Positions 32,139 through 43,499 of a DNA stretch of 64,000 bases are shown piece by piece. Numbering within the stretch: the stretch's first letter is position 1; each line of letters opens with the position of its first letter. Where the stretch lies: NCBI GenBank assembly GCA_027924585.1, contig BSBM01000753.1, forward strand, positions 26,664,001 through 26,728,000. Direction: 5' to 3'. The stretch is from Larix kaempferi (Eukaryota; Streptophyta; Pinopsida; Pinales; Pinaceae). Made by a program: the position numbers and the translations under genes. The notes under the pieces were generated by a model, which was not told where the DNA came from, did not search any database, and saw only the letters and a list, made by a program, of their open reading frames with translations.

Positions 32139-32398
32139 CTATGCCATCTCTTCTATGGCCTCTTTGTAACAGATGGTGAGCCTGGCTACTTTCCTAAGTA
32201 GCCTGATCCACGCTGGGGGCACACCCACAACGTTCTCCTGCATATCGAGTGACATTCGCTTGATTTTGTAGGTCGGAATGTCATGAGTCAACCGACTCAT
32301 CTTTCCCTCTATGCCCACTAGCATGGCATCTGCTGCTCCAGGCTTGGTCGGACATGTAAAAGTACGAGGGTGTCCTATTGGTCGCACTGGTCCCACAT
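32139..32398 (-). pseudogene. Tat-C antisense gene, last exon
   Basis: Begins after the predicted acceptor with DVGPVRPIGHPRTF and runs 86 codons to a stop at 32139. It corresponds to the Tat-A exon at 6002-6447 (DVGPAPPTD). The tail is unrelated in length and composition except for a shared (V/A)PPxW near VGVPPAWIRLL and VAPPEWRSLL. Confidence 0.65.
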
Positions 32399-32501
32399 CT
32401 ACATAAATCATATTGTTAATACCCTAACTCATCATAAAAAATTATATAGATAAAAAAATTAAAAATTGAAATAATTTCAAAAAAGTAAAGATATGTCTTA
32501 C
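32399..32501 (-). other. predicted intron in the Tat-C antisense gene
   Basis: A 103 bp, AT-rich intron; on the minus strand ATGG|GTAAGA to TTTATGTAG|AT. It is phase 1 and splits the GAT codon of DVGP, the same site as the 101 bp intron of Tat-A. Confidence 0.72.
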
Positions 32502-33385
32502 CCATCTCTCCCCATGCTGCTCCTGGAGGCAGAGTGAGCTCGGTATCTCCCCGGTAATCCATCCCTGCATAGGGGAACTGCTCTAAGGCGGGCACCTAAC
32601 AGCCCCACCATGTTAGGTAATCCTCATCAGAATAGGAGAGTATCAACTCGCCACCACCCTGGCGTAGGAAGATATATCCCCAACGAGTCATCAGTGGCTC
32701 GCGAGGGTTCAGCTGTGGTAGGGCCATTCCCGAACTCAAGGCAGGAACCCTCTCAAAGAAGAGGCTGCATAAGATACTGTTGTATCCGAAGTTGTTCTTC
32801 CTACCTCTTTTGCACTCAGTTAGTTAATGTTTCATGTTCACTAGCAAACCTGAACACGAGTAAAAAAAAAACCCCTTGAAGGCATTCAACGCCTATCTGC
32901 ACGTATTTCCTCAAGGCTAGATGCTATGCAGAGCTTCCCCCAATCCTATTTATAGTGCTCAGGATCACTTTCAATGGAAATCTTGAAACTGACCCAATAG
33001 GAACTTGACTGCCACTCTTTTCAGTGCTAAGCAAACAATAATCATTGATGTAATCCCGCAGGGATAGGGCACCCACTCCTCAGAATGTCCCTTTCAAGTT
33101 TATCATTTCCCCCCATCGGGATAAACCTATAAGGAAGTATATGTCATCAAGGGTAAGCTCAAGGATCTCTTCTTGGAGATCAAAGACAACTTGATCATAA
33201 TCCAAGTAATTCACAAGCATTCCCAATAGTTGTGTTTGGGCCCTCATGTTGGTGGTTCGTAAGAATTTGAGTAACCGACATCTTCTTAGTGCACTTAGAG
33301 TGAATGAATATCCGATGGAATTTATGTCCATGTCCTCATGTTCTCTCTCTCTCCATGTCAAGACCATAACTGCATCCATTTTCAA
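32502..33385 (-). pseudogene. Tat-C antisense gene, main exon (plant-mobile-domain-like), decayed
   Basis: The first 101 codons are open and include LELTLDDIYFLIGLSRWGE, aligning with Tat-A LEINLTDVYFLTGLPRLGE. Further segments occur in shifted frames: LRDYINDYCLLS, CSLFFERVPAL, REPLMTRWGYIFLRQGGG and FPYAGMDYRGDTE. Frameshifts lie near 33080 and 32850, with stop codons near 32935, 32840 and 32590. Order and spacing equal those of the intact Tat-A exon, so this is a homologue carried by an older element. Confidence 0.75.
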
Positions 33386-35978
33386 ACCATTTCACACTTT
33401 AGTTTCTTTGTTTTTTATTTTAATGGCCATACCCACGACTGTTCCTACTGGACAGTGGCGGGTACCCGCGAGATGATTTGTGCCAAACCCGTGCATTTTA
33501 TGCGTTCCCGTGAGTTTTCCACAGGGCAACCTACGGGACGCAGACCTAAATTTTAAACCTTAATAAAAAACAAAATAAACCACTACAAATAAAAAATAAT
33601 TCTTTGAAATGATGTTAGGAGGAGAGTATACTTATTTGCTGGTGGCGGTATGTGATTTGATGTCCCGCTGTGATCGTTATGAGCATTAGAATATGAGGTT
33701 GTTTGCAACTTTGTACTCCAACAAATGATTTGGTAAATTTTTTTTTAGTTTTGAAACTATTTATAAACTTTTTTCAAGTTCTATATAGTTTCAATTCCAT
33801 TTTGAAAACTTTATTTAATCAAACTAATATATTTTGAAGTCTTTTTTATTAGGTGAAGAACGAAGAGACAACTTCCACTACTTTTTGCAACCATGATCTA
33901 CTAAGGTTTGTTTTCCTTTATGACACGTCAGTTAGGTGTAATACCTCATGTCCTTACAAAATCTCTTATTGATCATGTTATATTTCATTTATCACTAATC
34001 TGGTCATTTCAGCATATCATCATTTGACAAGATCATGGAACCCAACTTCCCTGATGTCTATAAAAAAATTTTAAGCCCTTGTTTGACTTTTAAAAAATAA
34101 ACAAGATTGTTGAGCATACTTGTTCTCTTCAGACTCGTTAAAGGAATTGAAGGAACATCCACTTAAGTATAAGTTTACCCCTTTTCTGGACTTTTGTGGA
34201 TTAGCTACGAAAAAGATATACTCTAGTCACACGTGGCTAGAAGAGTTCTTCTCTCATTGTTTTATACTTTTTCGAGTGAGGAGACTAACTTTACGAAAAA
34301 GGACCTTTAGGAGTCTTCTTTAGAGTTTTCAGACTCTTGAAACATGAAAAAACCAACGAGCATTCACCTACTCGGGCTCGATGTGAAATCCACGAGAGGC
34401 TATATATATTTATTCTTTAAGTTTTTCAAACTCTTCAAACAAGAAAACACTGGTGAGCACATACCAACTCGGGATCGATACTAAAATCCACGAGTAGGTG
34501 TATGGATTTATTGTTTAAGTTTTTCAGACTCCTCAAAAAAGAAAACATCGGCGAGCATAAACTGATCTAGGCTCGATATTAAAATCCATGCATCAGTGTT
34601 ATAGAGTATTCATCTATCACTTCTTCAAACTCTGTAAAAAATGAAGAAGGTATTGATTTTTCCTCCCATGGACTCGTTAAATTTACACATGGTTGGACTT
34701 GTATCAAGCAGTCTTCTCCCTCTTTCTTCGAGCTTGCTTAAAAAATAAAGAGAGACTATTTATTTTCTTTTCTTGGACTCATTAAAACCAACAAGAAGGA
34801 TATTCTTAAAATAAAAAGATAAAAAGGGAAGGGAAGTATGTCTACCATATTTTTCAGTATTATGGAAGCAAGTCCATCATATCCTTGAACACAACACTTT
34901 TTGAGTCTATCAAACAGTTTGGTTTAATTTTTGGCCTTAGGATAAAACCTGATCTCAGAGTTTTTACTCCTCCGATTGGTTACTCTTCCAATCATATGGA
35001 GAATCTGTCAATGTCTCCTACATTGCGGATTTATATCATGGTCCCTTTGTGTTTCAAAGCTGCCTTAGTCACTCTTGTGTCGTGCTCCCTATTCAAGGAT
35101 ATCATTTGTGTCGTCCATTCTGCAGTTACCTTGACCTAATGTGTCGGCCACTCCCTGGTGTCAATTTGTTTCATCATGTATTCAGTCCTATTCTGGATCA
35201 AATCAACCTTTGGTTCATCCTCGTGTTGGATGATGGAGGATGCTTTAAGGCCTCCCTTCCAACGGACTTCTTCCCATAGACTTCAACTCATATTTCTCTG
35301 GGAATGAAGTTTAGAGTTATTGGTAATACCTTGGGGATTGCAGTCATTAGTGGCAATTTCCTTCAATGTTGAGTAGTGGGAATACATCAATGTCTCCTAC
35401 TTGACAGATTATTCAAGTGTTCGACCTCAAAACCCCTTATTCACACTTGTTAGAATGTACTAGGTACCTTGGACCCTATTTTCATTATTGGTGGGTGTCC
35501 TCGTGTTTGTTAACGGTATACATCAATGACCAGTAATCAAAAGGTATCCCCCATGCTCGACTCCAACTCATTTATTCGCATGGTTATGATTTGTACCTTG
35601 AGATGGTTTGTATGTAGACCTTGGGCCTATAATAGCATCACCTCCGTTTGTTATTTCCCAAGTTGCGCAAGACTGAGCCTCACTCATATTTGGATCTTGA
35701 TGAGACATAGATCCAGCTTGTTGTTATGGCTATGATCTCCTATTTTGACATGGATCCACACTTGTATTTTAGTGTCCATGCTATATACATCTCTCAGTTA
35801 TGTATTGGAGATTATGTTCTATCATCATGAACGTATCCTGATGACAATATTGTAATTGCTCGCTGACCTGGTCTTTTGTTTCAAGTACTTTTGTGACTTC
35901 GTCATGTGGTTTCCTTGTTCCTCCTCTGACTTTGTATTTGTAATGTATTTCGGCCATCGTTTCCCTCTAACCTCACAC
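33386..35978 (+). other. Tat-C 3' non-coding region
   Basis: No gene is recognised. CG-rich motifs (GGGTACCCGCGAG near 33462) lie next to the start of the antisense gene. A three-copy repeat occupies 34325-34615. The rest is T-rich, with ORFs that have no domain. Confidence 0.55.
34325..34615. repeat. ~97 bp tandem repeat, three copies
   Basis: Each copy starts GTTTTTCAGACTC-like, has GCGAGCA and then GGCTCGATATTAAAATCCA-like. Starts are near 34325, 34421 and 34519. Confidence 0.82.
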
Positions 35979-35990
35979 ATTAGGGGCATC
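35977..35990 (+). other. Tat-C polypurine tract
   Basis: ACATTAGGGGCATC directly before the LTR start TGTTATCGATC, resembling the Tat-A tract AGGGGGCAATC. Confidence 0.65.
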
Positions 35991-36530
35991 TGTTATCGAT
36001 CAATTTAGCACTTCTCCGTCCTTGATCTCATCACTCTGTAGATCACACAAAAGGACACTATGGATGGAAGAGCTTGCTTACCTTGGATGATTTGAGTTGA
36101 ACTTCCTACTCTTTGAGCTAAATTTTTTTTTTGACTTATTTCACCCCATAGCCGTGACTCCTATGCTTGACACCTCGCGAGTCACTCGCGGGTTTCTATA
36201 CTGACAACCCGCGGGTATCAATTAAAAGCTGCACCCGCAAGTTGATGAACCCACTTGCTACGAGTCACTCGCTAGTTGTTGTGTCCTATAGTCGCGGGTG
36301 ACTTAAGAAAAACTTGAAAAATATATTACAAACATGAATTGGGATTAGTTGAGTCAGTTCCCCCAACTTCCCAATTCAACCAACTTTCGAACCACTTCTC
36401 CCTGCCTTGCTATAAATACAAGGGGGAGGCATGAGAAATGGACCATCAATTGAAGAGTTATTGTTATGCTGGAGAAATATTAAGTCAAGAGAGGAGCAGG
36501 AGCCCAGGTCTTGGTTATGAAGGTGCCTGA
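35991..36530 (+). repeat. Tat-C 3' LTR, left piece
   Basis: Starts TGTTATCGATC after the polypurine tract. CG-rich motifs at 36172-36300 (CACTCGCGGGT, ACCCGCGGGTATCAATTAAA) sit where Tat-B has its own. The TATA box CTATAAATAC lies near 36411. It is interrupted at 36530 by a solo copia LTR. Confidence 0.7.
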
Positions 36531-37082
36531 TGTTGAAATATTGTAACTTCAAAGAATATTATATTTGTATATTATTTATTCCGGAGATGTTCCATACCTC
36601 CGATGTGATTATACTATAAATCCGGAGATGTTTATTCCTCCGATTTGGGTGTGGTAACTAGGGTTATTAGACCCACCATGTGGGGGTCGGCCCAGTCAGT
36701 TATAATGGGGTATTTAACCTAATGGTTAAATACGAGCCTACATGTACTTGTGTAAAATACATATCAGAGTAGTGTATAAATAGAGGAGGTGTGTTCCTCA
36801 TTTGATACACTCACACACTTGAGGATAGCGCACTTGTGGAGGAGAGGTATGCTATTGTGGAGGAGGAGATCATGTCTCAGGGTTTCATCTTTGTATATTG
36901 CTGGTCATCTATATTGAGGAAGCTTTGTTGGGTTTTCTACCCCATGAGGGTTTCCCAGGATAAATCTCTGTCTCTTGTGTTTATGCTGTGCTTGTTGTTT
37001 CTTCAGTGATCCTGTATATGCTATTATTGTGAAATGGAATGTAATGCTGCTATTTTCTGTCTTAGCATATTGAATTCTAACA
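36531..37082 (+). mobile_element. solo copia LTR in Tat-C
   Basis: 552 bp, TGTTGAAATATTGTAACTTC to TTGAATTCTAACA, the same family as the copia-A LTR (shared TTTTCTACCCCATGAGGGTT and the GGGGGTCGGCCC block). Flanks CCTGA and CCAGA fit a 5 bp duplication with one mismatch. There is no internal sequence, so it is the product of recombination between LTRs. Confidence 0.85.
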
Positions 37083-37160
37083 CCAGAGACAGAATTCAAG
37101 TATAATTGTACTTGCTTCATTTATTGATTAATAGAAGTGGAAATTCTTCCTTTCCCAACA
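37083..37160 (+). repeat. Tat-C 3' LTR, right piece
   Basis: Continues the LTR after the solo copia LTR and ends TTCCCAACA. The end is chosen by the TG...CA rule and by analogy with Tat-A (..AAGCCAACA); the boundary is uncertain. Confidence 0.5.
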
Positions 37161-39526
37161 TAATATTTGTTATATGTTGTATATTTGATTATTAATTGAT
37201 GATTTATGTCATTATAGATATCAATTTTTTTTTATATAATCAAATAGGCTTGAGTAAGGTTCAGGGTTTGTTTTGCAAGTTAGCACATCGAGGAGCGAAA
37301 GAGGAGAAAGCTAGGATCAGAATTCGGTAATAAGATACATATCTTTCTCAACTTTATGTCATTTTAATAAGAATATGTGTTTGCAAAACTGTATATGTCC
37401 ACCCTACACCCTTGTATGTTGGTAGTCTTTGTCCCCTACTATAATGTAAAATCCCTAAAAACACTTACCGTTTAGTAGGTTCAGTGGGTTCCTAGTGTTG
37501 GTTGACCTCTTAGAGGTACAGTTTTGACTGAAAGTAATATTTATGAGTATAAAACAAGAAGGTTCCACATTACGGTGTAAGTACCCTAGACCTATCTTCT
37601 TTACTCATGTTAATGTTGATTAACTATTGTTAGTAATTACATGTTATTGAAGATTACTTTAACACAGTGAGTCAAATGGTAGTGTTAAAGTGGAAAAGTC
37701 GAAAAATATGAAAATTATGTTTTGTTACTGTTGTACTATTTAGTTTCAGTACTTGTTTATTAGATGTAATTTTGTATTAAAGTATATATATTTTTTTATT
37801 CCTCTGCATAAAACCCTAACTCTACCAAAAATTAAGAAAATGTAGATAAAATTTTTGAAATCCCAATAAATATACTTATCTATAATGCTAGTAAAAAAAA
37901 CTGATAATATCTCAATTAGAAAACAAATACTCATACATCAAGTACTTTTCAAATATCATAACATCAAGTGCATGCTACACTCAAGTTCGTCCCTGCTCTT
38001 GAATACAAGTTGTAAAGGTCGGCACTATTGTTGGAAGAGTTGAAATGATATTTTAACTTGGAAATAGTTGTGTGATTAATTTTTATAAGGAAACATGGAA
38101 TGAATTGGGTGGTTGGCATGTATTAAAGAGAAGGAAATCCCTAGATTGTTGGGAATTCCACGTTTCATGGTAATAGTTGCATATGTGTATGTTAAGTGGA
38201 GAATGTTTTATCCTCCCTACTTAGGTTCAAATCTCACATGTGACATTTTTTCTTCTTGTGGATCAATCTTAGTGATGATATGGGTTTCGATCAATCTTAC
38301 TTTGGTGTAGTAACAATGGAGGGGCCGTTACAGAGCCAAGAGATTGGTTGGAGAGCAATGGGAGAAGGCCCACAGTGTGTTACACCCCACTCCATCCATA
38401 ATGAGTTTAGTACCTTGTCCCTTGTTTTTTAAGAGATCAATCCCTAGAGGATAATAATTTCGAGGATTGGCATGAATGTCTAATTATAATAGAAATCCTA
38501 ATCATAGGTCATTTATATAGGATATAAAAAGGTAAATCATTTAAGTAGTCTAGGGAAATATATATATATATATATATGGTAAAGTAGAGATGTTAGTTAA
38601 CTAGTGGCATGGTTGAGTGTGCCAATGATACCACTAATGCATAGTGCCCTCTTGAATACCTTGGATACTTGTGGACATACAACATGCAAATGTGTCACAA
38701 ACCCATGTTTATGTAGGTAGACTTAAATCTCTTCCAAGAAAATTTGTGCACAAATGTGTGCCTTTGTGACAACTTCTACCACCTTGGAAAATTATGTGTA
38801 CTAGTAAGGTAACAAAGCAATAAGCTTATATAGGAGGTTAAATTACTCCATGGTAGAAAGTCATTTCAACATACATAATACCTTTCATTATTGTAGATAT
38901 ATGTTTATTGGACTTACATCTTTAAGAATGTCAAAAATGTATCAATGTTGATGTTGTTTGTGTTATTGCTAAATTGGCCAATAAAAGAAAGGAGTTTGCA
39001 TACCATCATTCATATCTTAACACCCAAGGGTGTCTACCTCTATGGATTTTCTAATAATATGACAAGACACAATCACATCAAGTCTACATGGCCCTTAAAA
39101 TGTTTAAAGCAAGTTTATTTCTCATGCAAGGAAATTAATTCACCTTAGAGAACCATATCATCATCCTCTTTTAGAATTGGGATCGCCTTTACTCTCTTTT
39201 TTTTATCCAAATCTCAAAGCATATTCCATTACTTTATGTCCACTTTTTTATATCCAAATCTCAAACCATATTCCATGATGATTTCAAACTATGTCTCACA
39301 TAGTTTAACAACACATAGGCTCGAAATTTTGATGATTCCTTCTTATACGAACTTGAGGCATTCAAAAATTAACTTTGGCCATTTTTTCCAATTTTGAACA
39401 TGCAAGAAAATTAAAGGCAAAATCCATTACTAATCAACATATGCATTTTCAAGCTTGGGGGAGGCATGGTAACTATGTATGATGATAGTGGGAAATGCAT
39501 GCCTTAATACCTTGTAATTTTCTAAT
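37161..39526. other. AT-rich region, no confident gene
   Basis: Old flanking DNA. An open piece at about 37253-37329 (SKVQGLFCKLAHRGAKEE) is bounded by AG and GT and could be a stray exon. A TA microsatellite is at 38558-38577. A roughly 55 bp imperfect duplication (ATCCAAATCTCAAA..CATATTCCAT) is near 39200-39278. A SINE-like stretch is listed separately. Confidence 0.45.
38168..38310 (+). repeat. possible tRNA-derived SINE fragment
   Basis: TATGTTAAGTGG followed after about 25-35 bases by GGTTCAAATCTC resembles the A and B boxes of an RNA polymerase III promoter, with a T-rich tail behind. Ends and target duplication are not identified. Confidence 0.3.
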
Positions 39527-39779
39527 ATGAATTATGCATACCCAACAATGTCATATTTGAACTTTTTTTCCATGGTGCTAGTAGAACCAAACAGGTATTT
39601 GTCAAATCTTTCTTCCTCAAGTGAGGGAAGTTTAGTAAGACTAGATGGAAATGATACATCCAGTAGGTCTACAAGAGTTATATCAACTAGATGTCAAAAA
39701 ATCAGAAGAAAATTCCATAAACGCGTGGAACTTTTTCTCACTGAAGGGGGTCATGTTCCTATGATGATGAGACAATAGG

Positions 39780-40352
39780 CGACATCAAGGTTCCCTTGAG
39801 GACAAACATCTAGTGAAACGATGGGTACCCAAGGATATTCCTCAACTAAACACAGATTTTTGTGTGAATGAGAGGATATATCGAATTGCAACATCGTCAT
39901 TACATGGTTTGGAGTTGTTTTGCATGGATGGCATAAAGGTCAATTACGACAGATGTACAGAATTGATGGAGTATGTTGGACCCTGTTACAACTACAAATA
40001 TTGGATGCGGTTGGTCCAATATACACGAAGTATGCACAGATATGGATTGTCAGCAAATTATTTATAGTTGAAAGACAAAGATCAAAATAAAGGAGCAATG
40101 TTGTACATTGATGAAAGGCCAAAAGCTACAGGGAATATTCTGAGGTTTATAAACAGTACACAACCAGGGTCTACAATTAAGCAAACCAACTACATATTTG
40201 AGGGGCATGAAAGAAACCATGTTTTTGTATATGCCATTAAATCAATAGTTGTAGGGGAAGAGTTGTTTATTAATTACAATTTGAATCGAATAGATACAAA
40301 CAAATTTACTATGGGAGTGGTACATCTAACAATTTACCCAACCTTTTATTAA
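39780..40352 (+). pseudogene. SET-domain protein (histone-lysine methyltransferase-like), one stop
   Basis: A single frame of about 190 codons, interrupted only by TAG at 40065-40067. The N-terminal part reads HLVKRWVPKDIPQLN and ATSSLHGLELFCMDGIKV (the SET entry, normally HGxGLF). Then come TELMEYVGPCYNY, YIDERPKATGNILRFIN (the N-RFIN core), NHVFVYAIKSIVVGEELF and INYNLNR (the GEE..xxY core). The order and spacing are those of a SET domain, which transfers methyl groups to lysine. The canonical NH of RFINHSC is altered to RFINSTQ. An upstream ORF (39527-39778) may be part of the same gene in another frame. No pre-SET or post-SET cysteines are seen. Confidence 0.72.
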
Positions 40353-40412
40353 TGAATTTAACATCTTAAGGATTTTTCGTTAGTCTATTGTTATAATTTC
40401 GTTTAAATTTTC

Positions 40413-40918
40413 TAGTGATCGGGGCATCTCCCCAGCAGCTGGTCATAGGAGTACAACATCCTTAAGGAAGCAAGTATACATCTTTGTAATAGTACAAATA
40501 TAATATGAAAAAAGATTTTTTTTTGCTGTGTTTTTTCATGAGTATATTCATTTGGTTTATATAATTTTATTTGTATATTTGTTGCAGAGTGTTGATCGGG
40601 GAAACCACCCGGTTTTTTATCAAATGACAGCATCCTTGGGGAAACATGTATACCTTATTGTAATTATACAATTTAAATACATCAAAATGTCTTCTTATTA
40701 TGTTGTTTTCGTGAGTATTTTGGTTTCATTTAGATAATGTTTTCTATGTTTTTGTTGCAGGGTGCTGTAAGGGGCACCTACCTACCATTAGATGATACTG
40801 GACCAGCCTCGAGGAAGCAGGTATACATCGATGCAATTGTACAAATTTAATATGAACAAAAAGTTTTTTTGTTTTGTTTTTTCATGAGTATATTTGATTC
40901 ATTTAGATAATGTTATTG

Positions 40919-40960
<42 letters not shown>

Positions 40961-41395
40961 GTGTTGATTGGGGAAACCACCCGGCTGTTGATCAGACGAC
41001 AACAGCCTCGAGGGAACAGGTATACCTGATTGTAATTGTACAATTTAAATACATCAATATGTTTTCTTATTAAGTTTTTTCCATTAATATTTTGGTTTCA
41101 TTTAGATAATGTTTTCTATGTTTTTTTATGTAGGGTTCTGAGCATGGCACCTCCCTATTAATAGATCGGGGCAAGTCCCCTACAATTGATCAGATGACTA
41201 GATGATCCTCGAGGAAATAGGTATAATTCATTGGAAATGTACAAATATAATATGGAGCATCATGTTTTTTTGTTATGTCTTTTTCGTGTGTGTATTGGTT
41301 TCCTTATGATAATGTTTTCTACAATTTTTTGGTAGGGGAATGATCGGGGCAAGTCCCTAGTTGTGGATTAAACGACACTAGCATAGAGGCATCAA
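40413..41395 (+). repeat. tandem array of six exon-intron units encoding a 20-residue cassette
   Basis: Predicted exons are 40413/40415-40473, 40588-40647, 40761-40820, 40960-41019, 41134-41220 and 41337-41395, each after a T-rich ...AG and before GTATA/GTAAA. Three are exactly 60 nt, the first and last 59-61 and one 87. All are phase 0. Peptides include SVDRGNHPVFYQMTASLGKH, GAVRGTYLPLDDTGPASRKQ and SVDWGNHPAVDQTTTASREQ. Unit spacing is 173, 173, 199, 174 and 203; the 199 is lengthened by a TA run. The last two exons contain stops. It starts 60 bases after the SET ORF and ends 11 bases before a chromovirus LTR. Confidence 0.75.
40920..40955. repeat. TA microsatellite in an array intron
   Basis: About 18 TA dinucleotides replacing the usual T-rich acceptor region of the third intron in the exon array. 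Confidence 0.9.
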
Positions 41396-41406
41396 GTAAA
41401 CCTAAA

Positions 41407-41822
41407 TGTGAGGAACCTCCAGCAATTAATTAATGAAAATGCACGATATATCAGAAATAACAGAACAGAGAAGAGATTTATGGATCGCGGACCACTTCGA
41501 GGGGGAAACCTCCTTTGAGCAAGCTCAATACAAATAACTCGCAGATGCCTTCATTGGCCTCAACATGTACTTATATACTAAGTCTATGCACCCAATACTA
41601 TGGATCAATACCATGGAACATATAATACTATGGGACGACTTACAAAGCATATACGTCCAATACTATGGATCAATACCATGGAACACATAATAATATGGGA
41701 TAATACAAACTATGGATCAATACCATGGAACATATAATACTACGAGATGACTTACAAAGCATATGCATCTAACAACAATACACTAACAAAGTAAAGAGAA
41801 GGGTTGACATGGGTTCCTAACA
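41407..41822 (-). repeat. chromovirus 3' LTR
   Basis: 416 bp, on the minus strand TGTTAGGAACC to GGTTCCTCACA, so the ends form an 11 bp inverted repeat with one mismatch. The middle contains three to four repeats of CAATACTATGGATCAATACC with CATGGAACATATAATACTA. Confidence 0.85.
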
Positions 41823-41836
41823 TCCCCTCCCCCTTA
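41823..41836 (-). other. chromovirus polypurine tract
   Basis: AAGGGGGAGGGGA on the minus strand, adjoining the LTR start. Confidence 0.85.
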
Positions 41837-41869
41837 GAAAAAAATTTGTCCTCAAAGCTTTAGATGTGG

Positions 41870-43053
41870 AAATTGTTGTTGCATCTTAAGGAGTGGTTTG
41901 CATGTAGCATCTTCTGGTTGCATTCTATTCCACTGAAGTAATACCTCTGTGATAGATCAAGAGCGAAGTTGACGAGTGTGCCTATTGAGGATGGCCTTCG
42001 GCTCTAAAAGGATGGATCCTTCATTATCCAGCTCTGGTAAAATAGTTTGTCCTCTGACGTTGGTGCCATGAACTTTCTTTAGAAAAGAGACATGAAATAC
42101 TAGATGAACGTGGGAAGAAGGAGGAAGTTCCAATTTATAAGAAACATACCCAATATTTTGAAGAACCTTATATGGCCCATAGAATTTTGGAGTGAGATTA
42201 TGATGCAATTTGAGTTTTAGGGAGGATTGCGTGTAAGGCTGTAGATGAAGAAAAACCATATCACCTGCTTGAAAAGTGCGCTTAGAACGGTGTTGATCAA
42301 CTTGTTGTTTCATTCGATTTCTTGCCATGTGAAGATTGTCTTGCAAAATGCGAAGAATATGATCGTGGTTTCGAAGAACCGTCTCAACTTCCTAAACTGG
42401 TGAATTGCTGGGGTGTATGGAAGAAGAACTAGCGGTTCCTAACCATAGACTGCTTCATATGGAGTTATTTTCGATGCAGTGTGGTAGGAGGCAATGTACC
42501 ACCATTCAGCGAGAGGGAGCCACTTTTCCCACTGATGTTTTTGTTCAGAGGTGAAGCAACGAAGATAAGTTTCCAAACATTTATTGATAATTTCAGTATG
42601 ACCATCTATTTGTGGGTGATATCCTAAACTCATCTTCAGTTTGGTGCCAGTGTGGCAAAATAGTTATGTCCAAAAATGACTGGTGAAAGTTACATCAAGA
42701 TCAGAGACAATGGAAGAAGGGATCCCATGAAGATGGAAGATCTGGTCCAGGAAAATTTGTGCGACTAAGGAGGCGGTATAGGGATGGCCAAGGGCACAAA
42801 AATGACCATATTTGGAGAGGCGATCAACCACAACCAAAATCAATGTCTTCCCTCTAGATTTAGGGAGCCCTTCAATGAAATCCATAGAAATATCTGTCCA
42901 AATCCATGTATGGATGGGAAAGGGTTTGATCAATCCTAGAATGAGTGTCGTTTCACCCTTGTTGCACTGGAAAGTATCACATTCAACCACGATCTGGTGA
43001 ATTTTCCTTTTCATTCCCTGCCAAAAGAAGATACGTTGTGCCCTCTCATACAA
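41870..43053 (-). pseudogene. chromovirus integrase and chromodomain
   Basis: The core shows SMDFIEGLPKS (first Asp), IVSDLDVTFTSHF (second Asp) and DGHTEIINKCLE (catalytic Glu), with a stop after HFWT near 42664 and frame breaks near 42400. The C-terminal part reads FQAGDMVFLHLQPY, FYGPYKVLQNIG and VSFLKKVHG. A chromodomain follows (LEPKAILNRHTRQLRS, then LLQWNRMQPEDAT) and extends past the stop at 41957. Chromodomains of this class steer integration to particular chromatin. Confidence 0.88.
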
Positions 43054-43499
43054 TTGGAGGAACCCAAAGTGCCCTGCCGATGGAGAAGCATGGAGTTCAT
43101 ATAAGATAACCTATTGAATATGTGTGCTTTGGGGAAGCACCAGACGACCCTTGTATCTCAGGGAATCACCATACCAAGAGTAATGTTATACAACAGAAGG
43201 GTGGTTTTCCAACCGTTGGATTATTTGAGATAATGAGGAGTCATTGATATAGCCTTGTTGAATAGATTGAAACCAATTTGGAATAGGCATAGAAATAGCT
43301 GAAAGAGAAACTTGGTCATCAAATGTACGAGAAAGAGCATCCACCACAAGGTTGTCCTTACCCTTCTTATAATTGTTCTCATAGTCATAACCCGTGAGTT
43401 TGCTAACTCATTTCTTTTGCACTAGGGAGGAGACCCAATGTTCCAGGAAGTATTTCAAACTCTGGTCATCAATCTTGATGTAGAAATGATTCCCTAATA

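Larger units (their letters stand above)
27374..37160 (+). mobile_element. Tat-C, old Tat-type Ty3/gypsy element, 5' part displaced
   Basis: The plus-strand order is protease, linker, RT, decayed RNase H, integrase, second RNase H, an antisense decayed gene, a 3' non-coding region, a polypurine tract and a 3' LTR (35991-37160, split by a solo copia LTR). It has the same layout as Tat-A but is diverged and full of stops. The gag and 5' LTR are not here; the insertion of D at 27373 separates them to the left beyond the window. Confidence 0.9.

Noticed and set aside
32939-32952. CTATAAATAG-like TATA on the minus strand in Tat-C
   Set aside because: It lies inside the homologous coding region of the antisense gene (codons for TINR), not upstream of it.
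36905-37120. 71-codon minus ORF near the solo LTR
   Set aside because: It crosses the solo LTR end and is antisense to LTR sequence.
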